DNA of 64,000 bases, taken from NCBI GenBank assembly GCA_003243425.1, contig QFQP01000012.1, positions 1 to 64,000 of the forward strand. Direction: 5' to 3'. This stretch comes from Archangium gephyra (GTDB taxonomy: Bacteria; Myxococcota; Myxococcia; Myxococcales; Myxococcaceae). This document shows, piece after piece, positions 8,849 through 18,985 of this stretch. Position numbers and translations under genes: made by a program. Each line of letters opens with the position of its first letter. The stretch's first letter is position 1. Under the pieces are notes generated by a model. It saw only the letters and a program-made list of their open reading frames with translations, made no database searches and was not told the DNA's origin.

Positions 8849-10327
8849 TCAATGCAGCTTGAGCGGCGCGGCGAACGGCGGCAGGCGCGGCAGACCTGCG
8901 GAGGCCGGTGCGATGGCCTGCATCGCCCAACCATTGACGGGGCCGGCGCTGGGCATGCACGTCGGGTTCTCGATGGTCTGCGACGTGAAGGCGGTCGACG
9001 TGGCGTTGGCGTTGATGCCCACCGTCGGCACCTGGAACGTTCCCAGAATGGCCGAGTACACGAGCGTGCGGCCGGTGATGGTGCCGCTGCCGTTGAGCAC
9101 GTACGAGCCCGTGCAACCCGCGCCTGAGAAATAGAACTGCCCGACGGCCATGCTGCCGTCCCAGTTCGCGGTCACCAGGTAGCCCGCCGAGGTGATGAAG
9201 GCGATGCTGCTGCGGGTGACGCTGAGGACCCGCCCCAGCACCACGTTGTTGGCGTCGAGCACCGTGTAGCCCCCGACACCCGCCGGGCCCTGCGGCCCCG
9301 TAGCGCCGACGGGACCCGGTGACCCCTGAACACCCTGCGGGCCCTGCGCGCCGTTGCACACGTAACGCGTCAGCGCCGCGTTGACTTCGGCAGCGTCGAG
9401 CACGCCGTTGCCGTTGGCGTCGACACCAGCCTGGAAGCGCGTGCCGCCGGTGGCGCAGTTGCCTCCCGCCGCTTCGGCCGCCGTGGCGACGGCGGCGTTG
9501 CGGCCCGCGGCGCCCTGAACACCCTGCGGCCCCTGCGCGCCGTTGCACACGTAACGCGTCAGCGCCGCGTTGACCTCACCCGAGTCGAGCGCGCCGTTGC
9601 CGTTGGCGTCGACGCCGAACTGCAGGCGCACGCCGCCCGTCGCGCAGTTGGCCCCGGCTGCTTCAGGGGCCGTCGCGGCCACCGCGTTGCTGCCCACCGG
9701 GCCCATGGGGCCGACGGGGCCGGCCGCGCCCTGCGGGCCCGTGGAGCCGGCAGGGCCCGTCGCGCCAGCCACGCCCTGCGCGCCGTTGCACACGTAGCGC
9801 GTGAGCGAGGCGTTGATTTCGGCGGTGTCGAGCGTGCCGTTGCCGTCGGCGTCAGCGCCGAACTCGAGCTTCACGCCGCCCGTCGCGCAGTTCGCGCCGG
9901 CCGCTTCGTTGGTGGTCTTCGTCACCGTCGACGGACCTGCCGCGCCCTGCGCACCCGCGGGCCCGGGAGCGCCCGTGGCGCCGGGGCCGCCTGCGATGCC
10001 GTTGCACACGAAGCGCGTCAACGCGGCGTTCACTTCGAGGGCGTCGAGACTGCCGTTGCCGTTGGCGTCGACGCCCGCTTCGAGCTTCACACCACCGGTG
10101 GTGCAGTTGGTGCCGGGCAGCTCGGGGCTGGTCACCACCAACGTGGCAGCGCCCGCGGCGCCTGCAGGGCCCGCCGAACCCATGGCGCCGGGCTCGCCAC
10201 GTTCGCCTGCGGGGCCTCGTTCGCCCGCTGGCCCCGGTTCACCCTGCGGCCCCGGCGCGCCATCGGCGCCCTTCGAACAACCCACGACACACACTGCGAC
10301 TGCAGCCACAAGCACGCTTCTGAACAT
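8849..10327 (-). CDS. Collagen-like lipoprotein with DUF7151-type repeats
   Basis: 492 residues from MFRSVLVAAVAVCVVGCSKG, a lipoprotein signal with the lipidated Cys at 17. Four repeats of ~45 residues carry the pattern CATGG-K/R-...-G-DANGNG-LD-E-N-LTRYVCNG, which matches the DUF7151 type (calcium-loop-like DxNxNG). They are separated by collagen-like Gly-X-Y stretches (GAPGPQGEPGPAGERGPAGE and similar). The ~140-residue C-terminal domain is strand-rich and unrecognised. Probably anchored in the outer membrane or exposed at the surface. An upstream in-frame Met exists but would bury the signal peptide. Confidence 0.85.
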   Translation of the reverse strand: MFRSVLVAAVAVCVVGCSKGADGAPGPQGEPGPAGERGPAGERGEPGAMGSAGPAGAAGAATLVVTSPELPGTNCTTGGVKLEAGVDANGNGSLDALEVNAALTRFVCNGIAGGPGATGAPGPAGAQGAAGPSTVTKTTNEAAGANCATGGVKLEFGADADGNGTLDTAEINASLTRYVCNGAQGVAGATGPAGSTGPQGAAGPVGPMGPVGSNAVAATAPEAAGANCATGGVRLQFGVDANGNGALDSGEVNAALTRYVCNGAQGPQGVQGAAGRNAAVATAAEAAGGNCATGGTRFQAGVDANGNGVLDAAEVNAALTRYVCNGAQGPQGVQGSPGPVGATGPQGPAGVGGYTVLDANNVVLGRVLSVTRSSIAFITSAGYLVTANWDGSMAVGQFYFSGAGCTGSYVLNGSGTITGRTLVYSAILGTFQVPTVGINANATSTAFTSQTIENPTCMPSAGPVNGWAMQAIAPASAGLPRLPPFAAPLKLH

Positions 10328-10412
10328 GTGAGGGACCCCCGGAGAACGACGCACGCTCGTCATAGCGCGAGCGCCGCGCACGGAAATCGGTGGGATTTTC
10401 CCTACACGCGGC

Positions 10413-11951
10413 TCAGCGGGTGGTCTTGATGACCGTGGTGCCCTTGCCGCCGCCGGTCGGCGGCTTCACCACCGCCGCCTTTTTCTTGAGCTGCAGCGAC
10501 AGGCTGGCGGCGGTCTCGGTCAACGTGCCGTCGGCGCTCTCGAAGCCGTCCAGCGACACCCGCACCGCGACGGGCAACTTCGCCTTGTCGAGCTGCGCCG
10601 TGTAGGGCGTCTGACCCACGCGTACGCCAGCGAGCTCCACGGCGGCGCCGCCCGGCTCTGAGTCCACGCGCACCGCGAGCTGCGGCGGCGGCTCGGGAGC
10701 CTTGACCACTTCGGGCGGCTTCACGACCTCGGGCGGCGGCGTGACGACGACGGGCGGGACCACCGGCGCGTCGGTCTGCTGCGACTTCCACCACGCGAAG
10801 CCGCCCACCCCACCGATGAGGGCGAGCAACACCACGGCGATGAGGGCCTTGTTGAGCGGCTTTTCACGCGGCGGCGGCGCGACGACCGCGGTCACCGGCT
10901 GGCTCTGCAGCTCGCGCGCGCGATCGACGGCGGTGACGCCCTGTTCACGCGGCTGCGGCTTCGACAGACCGCCGGCGTCGAGGTCGGTGAGCCCGGAGTC
11001 TTCTTCGTAGAACCGCGGCGACGCTTCGCGGGCGATGCGCTCGGCGTAGAGCTCCTGCATGAACGCCGAGAGGTGCGCCGACGAGGTGGGGATCGCGTTG
11101 TGGAGCGCGAAGTCTTCGAGGGCGAAGCGGAACTCGGCGGCGTCGGCGAAGCGGTCCTTCGGGTCCTTCGCGAGGGCCTTGAGCGTGATGGGGTCGAGGC
11201 CCGGCGGCACCGAGGCTTCGACCTGCGAAGGCGGCGGCACCTGACAGGCGCGCACCAGCCGCTGCGTGGCGAGGTCGTTGTCGCCCTTGAAGAGCCGGCG
11301 GCCGGTGAGCTGCTCCCACAGCACGATGCCCAGCGCGAACACGTCACTGCGCGCGTCGAGCTCGAGCCCGTCGGCCTGCTCGGGCGACATGTACGGGAAC
11401 TTGCCCTTCAAGATGCCGGTGGCGGTGTGCTGCGCGCGGCCCGCGGCCTTCGCCACGCCGAAGTCGATGAGCTTGACCGAGCCGTCGAAGCCCACGAGCA
11501 CGTTCTGCGGGCTCACGTCGCGGTGCACGAGGTTGAGCGGCGTGCCCTTCGCGTCGCGCGCCTTGTGCGCGAAGTCGAGGCCGGCCGCCGCGTCGGCGAT
11601 GATGCGCACGATGACGCCGATGGGGATGCCCTTGTTGGTGGCCGCGGCCTGCTTCTCGATGCGCCGCAGGTCTTCACCGGCGACGTATTCCATCTCGATG
11701 AAGTGCACGCCGTTCTCGACGCCGAACTCGTTGATGCGCGCGATGTTCGGGTGGTCGAGGCGCATGGTGATTTTGGCCTCGTCGCGGAACATGGCGAAGA
11801 ACTCTTCGTCTTCGACCAGGTGCGGGAGGATGCGCTTGATGACGACGAGCTTCTCGAAGTCTTCGCTGCCCTTCCTGGCGAGCAGCACCTGCCCCATGCC
11901 GCCGGAAGCGATCTTCTTGAGGAGCGTGTAGCGGCCGAAGGGAATGCCCAT
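10413..11951 (-). CDS. Serine/threonine protein kinase with PEGA domain
   Basis: 512 residues. The kinase domain spans ~7-280: glycine loop IASGGMGQV, K39 in VVIKR, catalytic HRDVSPQN (D145), DFG 163-165 and SPEQ. The HRDVSPQN form (rather than HRDLKPxN) is common in myxobacterial kinases. A single TM follows (ALIAVVLLALIGGVGGFAWW), then a Pro/Val-rich linker and a PEGA domain (VRVDSEPGGAAVELAGVRVG, TPYTAQL, VSLDGFE) in the last ~90 residues, presumably periplasmic. Divergent from the Uma2-type gene. Confidence 0.93.
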   Translation of the reverse strand: MGIPFGRYTLLKKIASGGMGQVLLARKGSEDFEKLVVIKRILPHLVEDEEFFAMFRDEAKITMRLDHPNIARINEFGVENGVHFIEMEYVAGEDLRRIEKQAAATNKGIPIGVIVRIIADAAAGLDFAHKARDAKGTPLNLVHRDVSPQNVLVGFDGSVKLIDFGVAKAAGRAQHTATGILKGKFPYMSPEQADGLELDARSDVFALGIVLWEQLTGRRLFKGDNDLATQRLVRACQVPPPSQVEASVPPGLDPITLKALAKDPKDRFADAAEFRFALEDFALHNAIPTSSAHLSAFMQELYAERIAREASPRFYEEDSGLTDLDAGGLSKPQPREQGVTAVDRARELQSQPVTAVVAPPPREKPLNKALIAVVLLALIGGVGGFAWWKSQQTDAPVVPPVVVTPPPEVVKPPEVVKAPEPPPQLAVRVDSEPGGAAVELAGVRVGQTPYTAQLDKAKLPVAVRVSLDGFESADGTLTETAASLSLQLKKKAAVVKPPTGGGKGTTVIKTTR

Positions 11952-12056
11952 GAATCCGTTGGGCAGTGTACCCGCGCGGGGCCGATTTGCCGCCTCTCAT
12001 TCGAGCGGGGTGTCGCCGCTTTGATCTGCCCGGTTTTCAGGTGAGAAGCTGGCGGC

Positions 12057-12635
12057 ATGAAGCCGGTTTCGCGTGGCACGACGTCGTCGAGTTCCTGGGA
12101 GCGCTTCGTGGCGCTGCCGGCCGATGACCGTCGTGAATTGGTGGGTGGCGAGTTGGTGGAGACCGAGATGCCGACGGATTTGCACGAGCACATCGTGCTC
12201 GCGATTGGGTTCTTCTTCAGAGGCTGGGTGCGTGAGCACGGCGGCTTTGCGTTCGGGTCGGGCTTCAAGATCCGGATCGACGACGACCATGGGTTCGTGC
12301 CGGATCTCCATCTCTATCATCCGAAGAATCGTGCGCGCCGCTCGGCCCAGGCGCTTCTCGATGGTGCGCCTGACGTCGTCGTCGAAATTCTGAGCCCGGG
12401 CAGCGCGACCTACGACAAGAAGACCAAGCTGCTGGGGTACGCGCGCATCGGTGTGGCGGAGTACTGGATCGTTTCGCCGGAAGAAAAATCGCTCGAGCGG
12501 CTCGTGCTTCGTCGCGGCAAGTACGTCGTCGAAGAGGTCCTCGTGAGCGGCGACATCGTGAGGCCTCCGCGATTTCCGGGGCTCGAGGTCATCGTTTCAG
12601 AGCTGTTCGATTTTCCCGAGAAGACGAAGCGGTAA
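12057..12635 (+). CDS. Uma2 family endonuclease-fold protein (DUF820)
   Basis: 192 residues. The conserved pattern of the Uma2/DUF820 family is present: ELVGGELVE near the start, HEHIVLAIG helix, FVPDLHLYHPKN (the PD of a restriction-endonuclease-like fold), PDVVVEILSPGSATYDKKTK (E-x-L-S with the downstream K) and IGVAEYWIVSPEEK. These proteins have a PD-(D/E)XK-like core, usually of unknown biological role. A small hairpin (arms at 12648-12653 and 12662-12667) lies between its stop and the next gene. Confidence 0.9.
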   Translation: MKPVSRGTTSSSSWERFVALPADDRRELVGGELVETEMPTDLHEHIVLAIGFFFRGWVREHGGFAFGSGFKIRIDDDHGFVPDLHLYHPKNRARRSAQALLDGAPDVVVEILSPGSATYDKKTKLLGYARIGVAEYWIVSPEEKSLERLVLRRGKYVVEEVLVSGDIVRPPRFPGLEVIVSELFDFPEKTKR

Positions 12636-12685
12636 CTGATTGGCCCGTCTCCCCGCTCGCAGGGAGAGGGAATCAGGTTCGACGA

Positions 12686-13477
12686 ATGGCGCTCGCGGCG
12701 ACCCTCTACCGTGAACACGCGCCGCACCCGGCGTTGCGCGCACACGTACGTGTGTTGTGGGAATTGAGCGGGCCGTGCGACGACCCTTCGCCGCAGAAGT
12801 TGTTCCCCGACGGCGCGATGAGTCTGTGGATCAACTTCGGCGGGGTGATCAGCGGCGGTCAGCAGCACGTGACCACCGGGGGCGCGGCGCTGCTGGGCGA
12901 AATCCGCCGGCCCATCGAAGTGGCGTCGACCGGGGCGCTCGACATCGTGGGCGTGAGCTTCTGGCCGGGTTCCGCGCGCGTGTTCCTCGACGCGCAGTTG
13001 CCGGAACTGGTGAACCGGCTGGTGGCGGATCCTCCGGTGACGATTGAGTTGAGCGGGGTTATCAGCGCTGAACCGCAGGACCGCATTCCGCGGCTGCAGC
13101 AGGCGCTGCTCGAGGCCGTGCAACCGAAGCGCGCGCCCAGTGACCGGGTGCTGCAGGCGTTCTCGCTGCTGGGCCAGCACGACATCGCCGGGCTCGCCGA
13201 TTCGATGGGCTTGAGCACCCGGCAGTTGGAGCGCCGCTTCGTCGATGAGCTCGGCGCCTCACCGAAACAGCTGGCGTCACTGCTGCGCTTTCGTCGCGCG
13301 CTGGCGGCGATGCAGCGACCGAAGCCCGACTTCGCGGCCATCGCGCTGGAGTGCGGTTACGCAGACCAGGCGCACCTGGTGCGGGACTTCACGAAGTACA
13401 CCGGCGCGCCTCCGAAGCGGTTCGTGACCACCGAAGCGCCGAAGACCCGCGCGGAGTGGCTCACCGGGCCATCCTGA
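12686..13477 (+). CDS. AraC family regulator with N-terminal DUF6597-like domain
   Basis: 263 residues. The N-terminal ~150 residues resemble the DUF6597 type domain (HPALRAHVRVLWEL, PQKLFPDGAMSLWINFG, ISGGQQHVTTGGAALLGE), which precedes an AraC-type double HTH. The C-terminus has DIAGLADSMGLSTRQLERRF and IALECGYADQAHLVRDF, the latter being the standard second HTH. It precedes the RidA gene on the same strand by 50 bases. The target is unknown. Confidence 0.9.
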   Translation: MALAATLYREHAPHPALRAHVRVLWELSGPCDDPSPQKLFPDGAMSLWINFGGVISGGQQHVTTGGAALLGEIRRPIEVASTGALDIVGVSFWPGSARVFLDAQLPELVNRLVADPPVTIELSGVISAEPQDRIPRLQQALLEAVQPKRAPSDRVLQAFSLLGQHDIAGLADSMGLSTRQLERRFVDELGASPKQLASLLRFRRALAAMQRPKPDFAAIALECGYADQAHLVRDFTKYTGAPPKRFVTTEAPKTRAEWLTGPS

Positions 13478-13527
13478 CGTCGCATTCGTTCAATACCGGT
13501 TCCGGGCGCGGGCGTACTCCGGTGCCC

Positions 13528-13935
13528 ATGACCATCAAGACCATCAACCCCGAGAAGCTGTTCAAGCCAGAGTTCTACGACCAGGTGTCCGTCGCCACGG
13601 GCACGAAGCTGGTGTTCATCGCAGGTCAGGTCGCGCACGACGGACAGGGCGGCCTCGTGGCGCCGGGCGACCTCGAGCAGCAGGTCGAGCAGGCGTTCAT
13701 CAACGTCGGTCACGCGCTCGAGGCCGCGGGCGCGACGTTCGCCAACGTCGCGAAGACCACCATCTACGTGACGAAGTGGTCGATTGATCAGATGCCGCAG
13801 TTCGGCGCGGGGTTCGCGCGCGCGGCGCAGAAGCTCGGCATCACGACGAAGCCACCGACGTCGTTGATTGGTGTCGAGGTGTTGTTCCACCCCGACGTTC
13901 GCGTGGAGATGGAAGTGACGGCGGTCCTCGGCTGA
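13528..13935 (+). CDS. RidA family protein (YjgF/YER057c/UK114)
   Basis: 135 residues. The characteristic pattern is present: an N-terminal strand pair, LVFIAGQVAHDGQGGLVAPGDLEQQVEQAF, NVGHALEAAGATFANVAKTTIYVT, and PPTSLIGVEVLFHPDVRVEMEVTAVLG. Canonical RidA hydrolyses reactive enamine/imine intermediates; the imine-binding Arg of RidA (R..R near residue 105) is not at its usual place here (the loop reads PPTSLIGVEVL), so this may be one of the non-deaminase Rid subfamilies. The start is the ATG directly preceding the conserved N-terminus. Confidence 0.87.
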   Translation: MTIKTINPEKLFKPEFYDQVSVATGTKLVFIAGQVAHDGQGGLVAPGDLEQQVEQAFINVGHALEAAGATFANVAKTTIYVTKWSIDQMPQFGAGFARAAQKLGITTKPPTSLIGVEVLFHPDVRVEMEVTAVLG

Positions 13936-13947
13936 TGCCTGCGCTGC

Positions 13948-16650
13948 CTACTGCTGGGCCCTGAGCTGCAGCGTGTACGTGCCGGTGGCGTTGGGTTGCA
14001 CCGCGTCGACCACCACGTAGAGCCACCGTGAGCCGCTCGCGTTGTTGGTGACCGACACGCTCTCCTGACCGTTGACGCCTCCCCCGTTCGAGGCGTCGAT
14101 GCAGCTGCTCCCCGTGAAGGTCTGACAGGTCTCGACCACGTAGAGCACGGCGTCGAAGCCGGTCGGGGTGAGGGTGGCGGTGAGGTCCCACCCGCCGGGC
14201 ACTTCGACCCGGTAGACGACGTCGGGGCCCGCGGCGATGGTGCTCAGGCCGCACAGGCTGCTGGCCTCGACGTCATTCCCGTTCAACGTCAGCGTGTCGT
14301 TGACGGTGCGCGTCTTGATGAATGGCGTGCCGCCGCTGAGCAAGACGACGCTCTCTGCCGAGTCGCACGATTCGCCCGAGACGTCGCGTGGCTGGAGCGC
14401 GACGGAGAACCGGCTGCGGGCGAAGGTCGCGTTGAGGTCGGTGTCGGCGACCAGCAACACCGTCTGGTCTGCGCCCGTGTTGTTCCGGTACGTGAAGGCC
14501 GACTGCCCTTCGGACGACGCCACGCAGGTGATGGGTGTGCTCTGGCACGCTGACGCCGACGTGATGACGCTCACGCCGGTGGCCGCGTCGACCTGCGAGA
14601 ACGCGAGCTGCTTCCCGCGCGGGACGTGTGCGGCGTACACCGCGTCGGGCCCGCTCCTGAAGTCGCACGAGAAGGAGCCGGTCGTGTAGTCGTTGCTCCA
14701 CCCCAGCACGGGCTCGTTGACCGACGCGGTCTGCAGCACTGACGACAGCACGAGCGGTGAGGCCGTCGCGCACGTCTCGGCCCCGAGCACCGGCGAGAAC
14801 GCGAAGGTGAGGTCGAAGGACACCGGCGGCGATGAGGGCGCGTCGACGATGACGTTGAAGCGCTTCGGCTGCGGCCCCGGGTTGGACACCTCGTTGAGGA
14901 CGTCGACACATGGCCCGTCGACGCAGCTCGCGGTCGCCTCGACGATGTTGATGGTGAGCCCCGCGCCGGTCGTCGACCTCACGTCCAGGCGCGTGCGTGG
15001 CGGTACGTCGACCGGGTAGACGCGGTCGGGGCCACTCTGGAACTGGCAGCGCTGCGCCGAAGACCAGTTGTAGTGGTCGGTGAAGCCGACGAAAGACTGG
15101 TTCGTCAACGTGGCGTTGCCGGTGATGACCGCAGCGGGCTGCTCGCAGGCGTCACCCGGCGGGCCCAGCGCCGAGAAGGCCACTGAGAGGTCGAACAGGC
15201 CCTGCCCCGGGTTCGCCATGAGGCTCTCGACGATCACCGACACGGTGCGCGGTGTCGTGCCGAAGTTGTCCCAGGTGACGACCCTCGGCGTGCCCGTGTT
15301 GCGGCTCGCGGCGCAGGTGGCGTTGCGCGCGCACGTCGCGCCTTCCACGAGGTGCACTGCGGTGCTGAAGGGTGCCGTCACGGTGGCCGTCAGCCGCTGC
15401 GCCGGCGGCACCACGACGGCGTACACCCGGTCTCGCACCGCCTCCGTGCGCTCGCACCGGGTGCCCAGCGCGTAGTCGTCACCGAACTCGAGAATGCTCT
15501 GGGCCGTCAGCGTGGTCGGGCTCGGCACCAGCACCGCCGTCTCGCACGTGTCGCCCGCGATGAGCGGCGTCACGACGGCGGTGAGCGTGAAGGGCCCCCA
15601 GCTGTTGGGCGAGTACGCGTCGACGAGGAGAAAGACCTCCTGGGCCGTCGTGGAGGTGTTGGTCCACGTCAGCGGCGCCGTTTCGGGGTCGTCGCGCCCG
15701 GCGGTGCACGTCGGCGTAGTGAAGCTGCAGTTGCTCTGCCCGACGATGAGGTTGAACGTCGAGTCGAAGGACGCGTTGAGGGTGGCCACCAACCGCGCCG
15801 CCGGAGGCACGGTGATGACGTAGAGCAGGTCGTCGGTGCCGTTGGAGAGCACCGAGCCCTCGCAACCGTTCACGTCGCCGAAGCTGAAGTCGTTCGTCGC
15901 GTTCGCCGTCGTCGAGCTCACGGCCACGCCGCTCGTCAGGCGGAGCGCCGTCGCGCAGGACTGCCCGTCGCGCGCGGTGCAGGTGATGCCGTCGCCCGTG
16001 AAGCCCGGCGCGCACGCGCAGGTTCGCGAACCCGGGAGGTTCGTGCACACGCCGCCGACCGCCGCGCAGCCGCCGTTGCTGGTGAGGCACTCATCGACGT
16101 CGCTGCACGTCGCGCCCGCTCGGGTGAAGCCCGGCGCGCACGTGATGCCGCACGACATGCCGTCGCAGGTCGCAGCGCCGTTCTGCGGCGCACTGCAGGG
16201 AAGGCACGAGGTGCCGCACGTCGCGATCGAGGTGTTCGACACGCACTGCTGATCACACACGTGTTCGCCAACGCCGCACGGTGCGCCGGCATCGGTCGCG
16301 GTACCGCCGTCGGTCGCGGTACCGCCGTCGGTCGCGGTGCCGCCGTCGGTCGCGATGCCGCCGTCGGTCGCGGTGCCTCCGCCGGTCGCGGTGCCTCCGC
16401 CCGTCGCAGTGCCGCCACCGGTCGCGGTGCCTCCGCCGGTTGCGGTGCCTCCGCCAGTCTCAGTAGCGCCGCCGGTCGCGGTGCCTCCGCCGGTCGCGGT
16501 GCCTCCGCCGGTCGCGGTGCCTCCGCCGGTCGCGGAGCCTCCGCCAGTCGCGGAGCCTCCGCCGGTTACAGGACTGGGTTCAGGGAGCGGACTGCAGGCA
16601 GTCGACGCGAGAGACAGACACAGCGCGGAGATCAGGACTCGACGGTGCAT
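13948..16650 (-). CDS. Large lipoprotein with TGGG linker, EGF-like module and PPC-like repeats
   Basis: 900 residues. Lipoprotein signal ending at C19 (STAC). A low-complexity linker of about 15 six-residue TGGGTA/TDGGTA units (encoded by an 18-bp repeat at ~16291-16566) follows, then a Cys-rich stretch with an EGF-like module (DVDECLTSNGGCAAVGG, CACAPGFTGDG). The rest is five repeats of ~135 residues of the pre-peptidase C-terminal (PPC) type: C-x-A at the start, D..Y.V.VPP core, and a Cys pair. Probably a surface-anchored adhesive or binding protein. The linker length is likely variable between strains. No enzymatic domain is seen. Confidence 0.85.
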   Translation of the reverse strand: MHRRVLISALCLSLASTACSPLPEPSPVTGGGSATGGGSATGGGTATGGGTATGGGTATGGATETGGGTATGGGTATGGGTATGGGTATGGGTATDGGIATDGGTATDGGTATDGGTATDAGAPCGVGEHVCDQQCVSNTSIATCGTSCLPCSAPQNGAATCDGMSCGITCAPGFTRAGATCSDVDECLTSNGGCAAVGGVCTNLPGSRTCACAPGFTGDGITCTARDGQSCATALRLTSGVAVSSTTANATNDFSFGDVNGCEGSVLSNGTDDLLYVITVPPAARLVATLNASFDSTFNLIVGQSNCSFTTPTCTAGRDDPETAPLTWTNTSTTAQEVFLLVDAYSPNSWGPFTLTAVVTPLIAGDTCETAVLVPSPTTLTAQSILEFGDDYALGTRCERTEAVRDRVYAVVVPPAQRLTATVTAPFSTAVHLVEGATCARNATCAASRNTGTPRVVTWDNFGTTPRTVSVIVESLMANPGQGLFDLSVAFSALGPPGDACEQPAAVITGNATLTNQSFVGFTDHYNWSSAQRCQFQSGPDRVYPVDVPPRTRLDVRSTTGAGLTINIVEATASCVDGPCVDVLNEVSNPGPQPKRFNVIVDAPSSPPVSFDLTFAFSPVLGAETCATASPLVLSSVLQTASVNEPVLGWSNDYTTGSFSCDFRSGPDAVYAAHVPRGKQLAFSQVDAATGVSVITSASACQSTPITCVASSEGQSAFTYRNNTGADQTVLLVADTDLNATFARSRFSVALQPRDVSGESCDSAESVVLLSGGTPFIKTRTVNDTLTLNGNDVEASSLCGLSTIAAGPDVVYRVEVPGGWDLTATLTPTGFDAVLYVVETCQTFTGSSCIDASNGGGVNGQESVSVTNNASGSRWLYVVVDAVQPNATGTYTLQLRAQQ

Positions 16651-16747
16651 GCCGCCAACGTCGCGAAATTCTGCGTGCGTGCTCCATCATCAACTTCAAG
16701 AACGCAATTCCCACCAGTGAGACCGCAGGGCCACGCGCGCCGTCGGG

Positions 16748-17502
16748 TCAGCTCTTCAACTTGTAGCCGGTCTTCAACATCCACCACGCCGTGCCGGTGG
16801 ACACCACCGCGAGCCCCACCAGCAACGCGAGGCCGACCGCCGTGCCCTCGTTGCTCCCCAGCATTCCCGAGCGCAGGCCTTCGACCATGTGCACCACCGG
16901 GTTGAAGAGGCTCAGCGTCTGGAACGGCTCGGGCAACTTGCGCACCGAATAGAAGACGCCGCCCAGGAACGTGAGCGGCATCATCAAGAAGGTGGGGAAG
17001 AAGTTGATCTGCTCGAACTTCTCGGCCCACACCGCGGCGATGAGCCCGAGCATCGCGAACACGTAGGAGCTCAACAGCAGGAACACCAGCGTCTGCACCG
17101 CGTGCGCGAGGTGGAAGCCGGTGAAGAACATCGCCACCGCCCACGTGAGCAACCCGACGAGCAGGCCACGCACCATCGCGCCCGAGATGAAGCCGACGAG
17201 CAGCTCGATGGGCCCCAGCGGCGCGACCAGCAGGTCGACCAGCGTGCCCTGCAGCTTGGTGATGAAGAACGAGCTCGACGAGTTGAGGAACGCGTTGTTC
17301 GCGATGCCGAGGAACACCAGACCGGGCACGATGAACTGCACGTACGGCACGCCTTCGATGTCGCCCTGGCGGCCGCCCAGCGTGTACGCGAACACCACGA
17401 AGTACAGCGAGGTGCTGATCAACGGCTGCAACACCGTCTGCCCCGGCACACGCAGGAAGCGGCGCACTTCTTTTCCGAACAGCGCCCGGGCGCCGATGGT
17501 GT

Positions 17503-17506
<4 letters not shown>
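16748..17506 (-). CDS. ABC-2 type transporter permease
   Basis: 252 residues with six predicted membrane segments (for example LQPLISTSLYFVVFAYTLG, VRGLLVGLLTWAVAMFFTG, LVFLLLSSYVFAMLGLIAAVW). The ABC-2 signature region FFPTFLMMPLTFLGGVFYSV is present. It overlaps the upstream ATPase gene by four bases (ATGA), so the two are translationally coupled and form one exporter of the DrrAB/NodIJ type. The substrate is unknown. Confidence 0.92.
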
Positions 17507-18417
<911 letters not shown>

Positions 18418-18505
18418 CGTCGGGTGTCTCTGTCATTTCAGAAGTCGTCACGCGAGCAATACGAGAGTCATGACACGCCGTTCAGTTGGGCTAAGTCTTC
18501 CGCGC

Positions 18506-18937
18506 ATGAGACCTGTCGCGCTGCTGTTGGCTGTCGCCGTGGCGCTCAGTGCCTCGCCTGCTGTGGCGGAAGAAAATGCTCCGCACCAGCGCGGTTTTCT
18601 CACGGGGCTGGGGCTGGGCTTTTTGTTGTTGGGTGGTGTTGGAACCGGGTTGGGGATCAGTGGTTCCATCAACGCGGGACAGGCGGACGCGGCGCTGGAG
18701 CCGCTCGTCGACGACGCGGGGAATACGAAGCAACAAGAAGACACTCCACTGACGACCGTTCTGGGGACGCAGCGGGCAAGCGGGACGGTGCTGGCGATCG
18801 TGGGCTTCACCCTCGCAGCCGCCTCGTTCATCACCAGCATCGTGCTCTTCGTCATCGACCGGCCGAGACCGCCGGTGACCGTCGCCTTCATGCCGACGCA
18901 GCAGGGCGGAACGTTCGCGCTGACCGCGAACTTCTGA
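18506..18937 (+). CDS. Small exported/membrane protein, unknown function
   Basis: 143 residues from MRPVALLLAVAVALSAS, a cleavable signal peptide; an in-frame ATG 12 codons earlier would mask it. Two further hydrophobic segments follow (LTGLGLGFLLLGGVGTGLGI and a segment near VLAIVGFTLAAASFITSIVL), giving a layout seen in many myxobacterial proteins that follow a signal peptide with a TM hairpin. No family recognised. Confidence 0.65.
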   Translation: MRPVALLLAVAVALSASPAVAEENAPHQRGFLTGLGLGFLLLGGVGTGLGISGSINAGQADAALEPLVDDAGNTKQQEDTPLTTVLGTQRASGTVLAIVGFTLAAASFITSIVLFVIDRPRPPVTVAFMPTQQGGTFALTANF

Positions 18938-18985
18938 ACACCCACACTTCCCTCCATTTCGAGGGGCCTACCGTATTACTGCGGG

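Noticed and set aside
12648..12667. Six-base hairpin after the Uma2-type gene as a terminator
   Set aside because: The stem is short (six bases) with an eight-base loop and no U-tract; kept only as a note.
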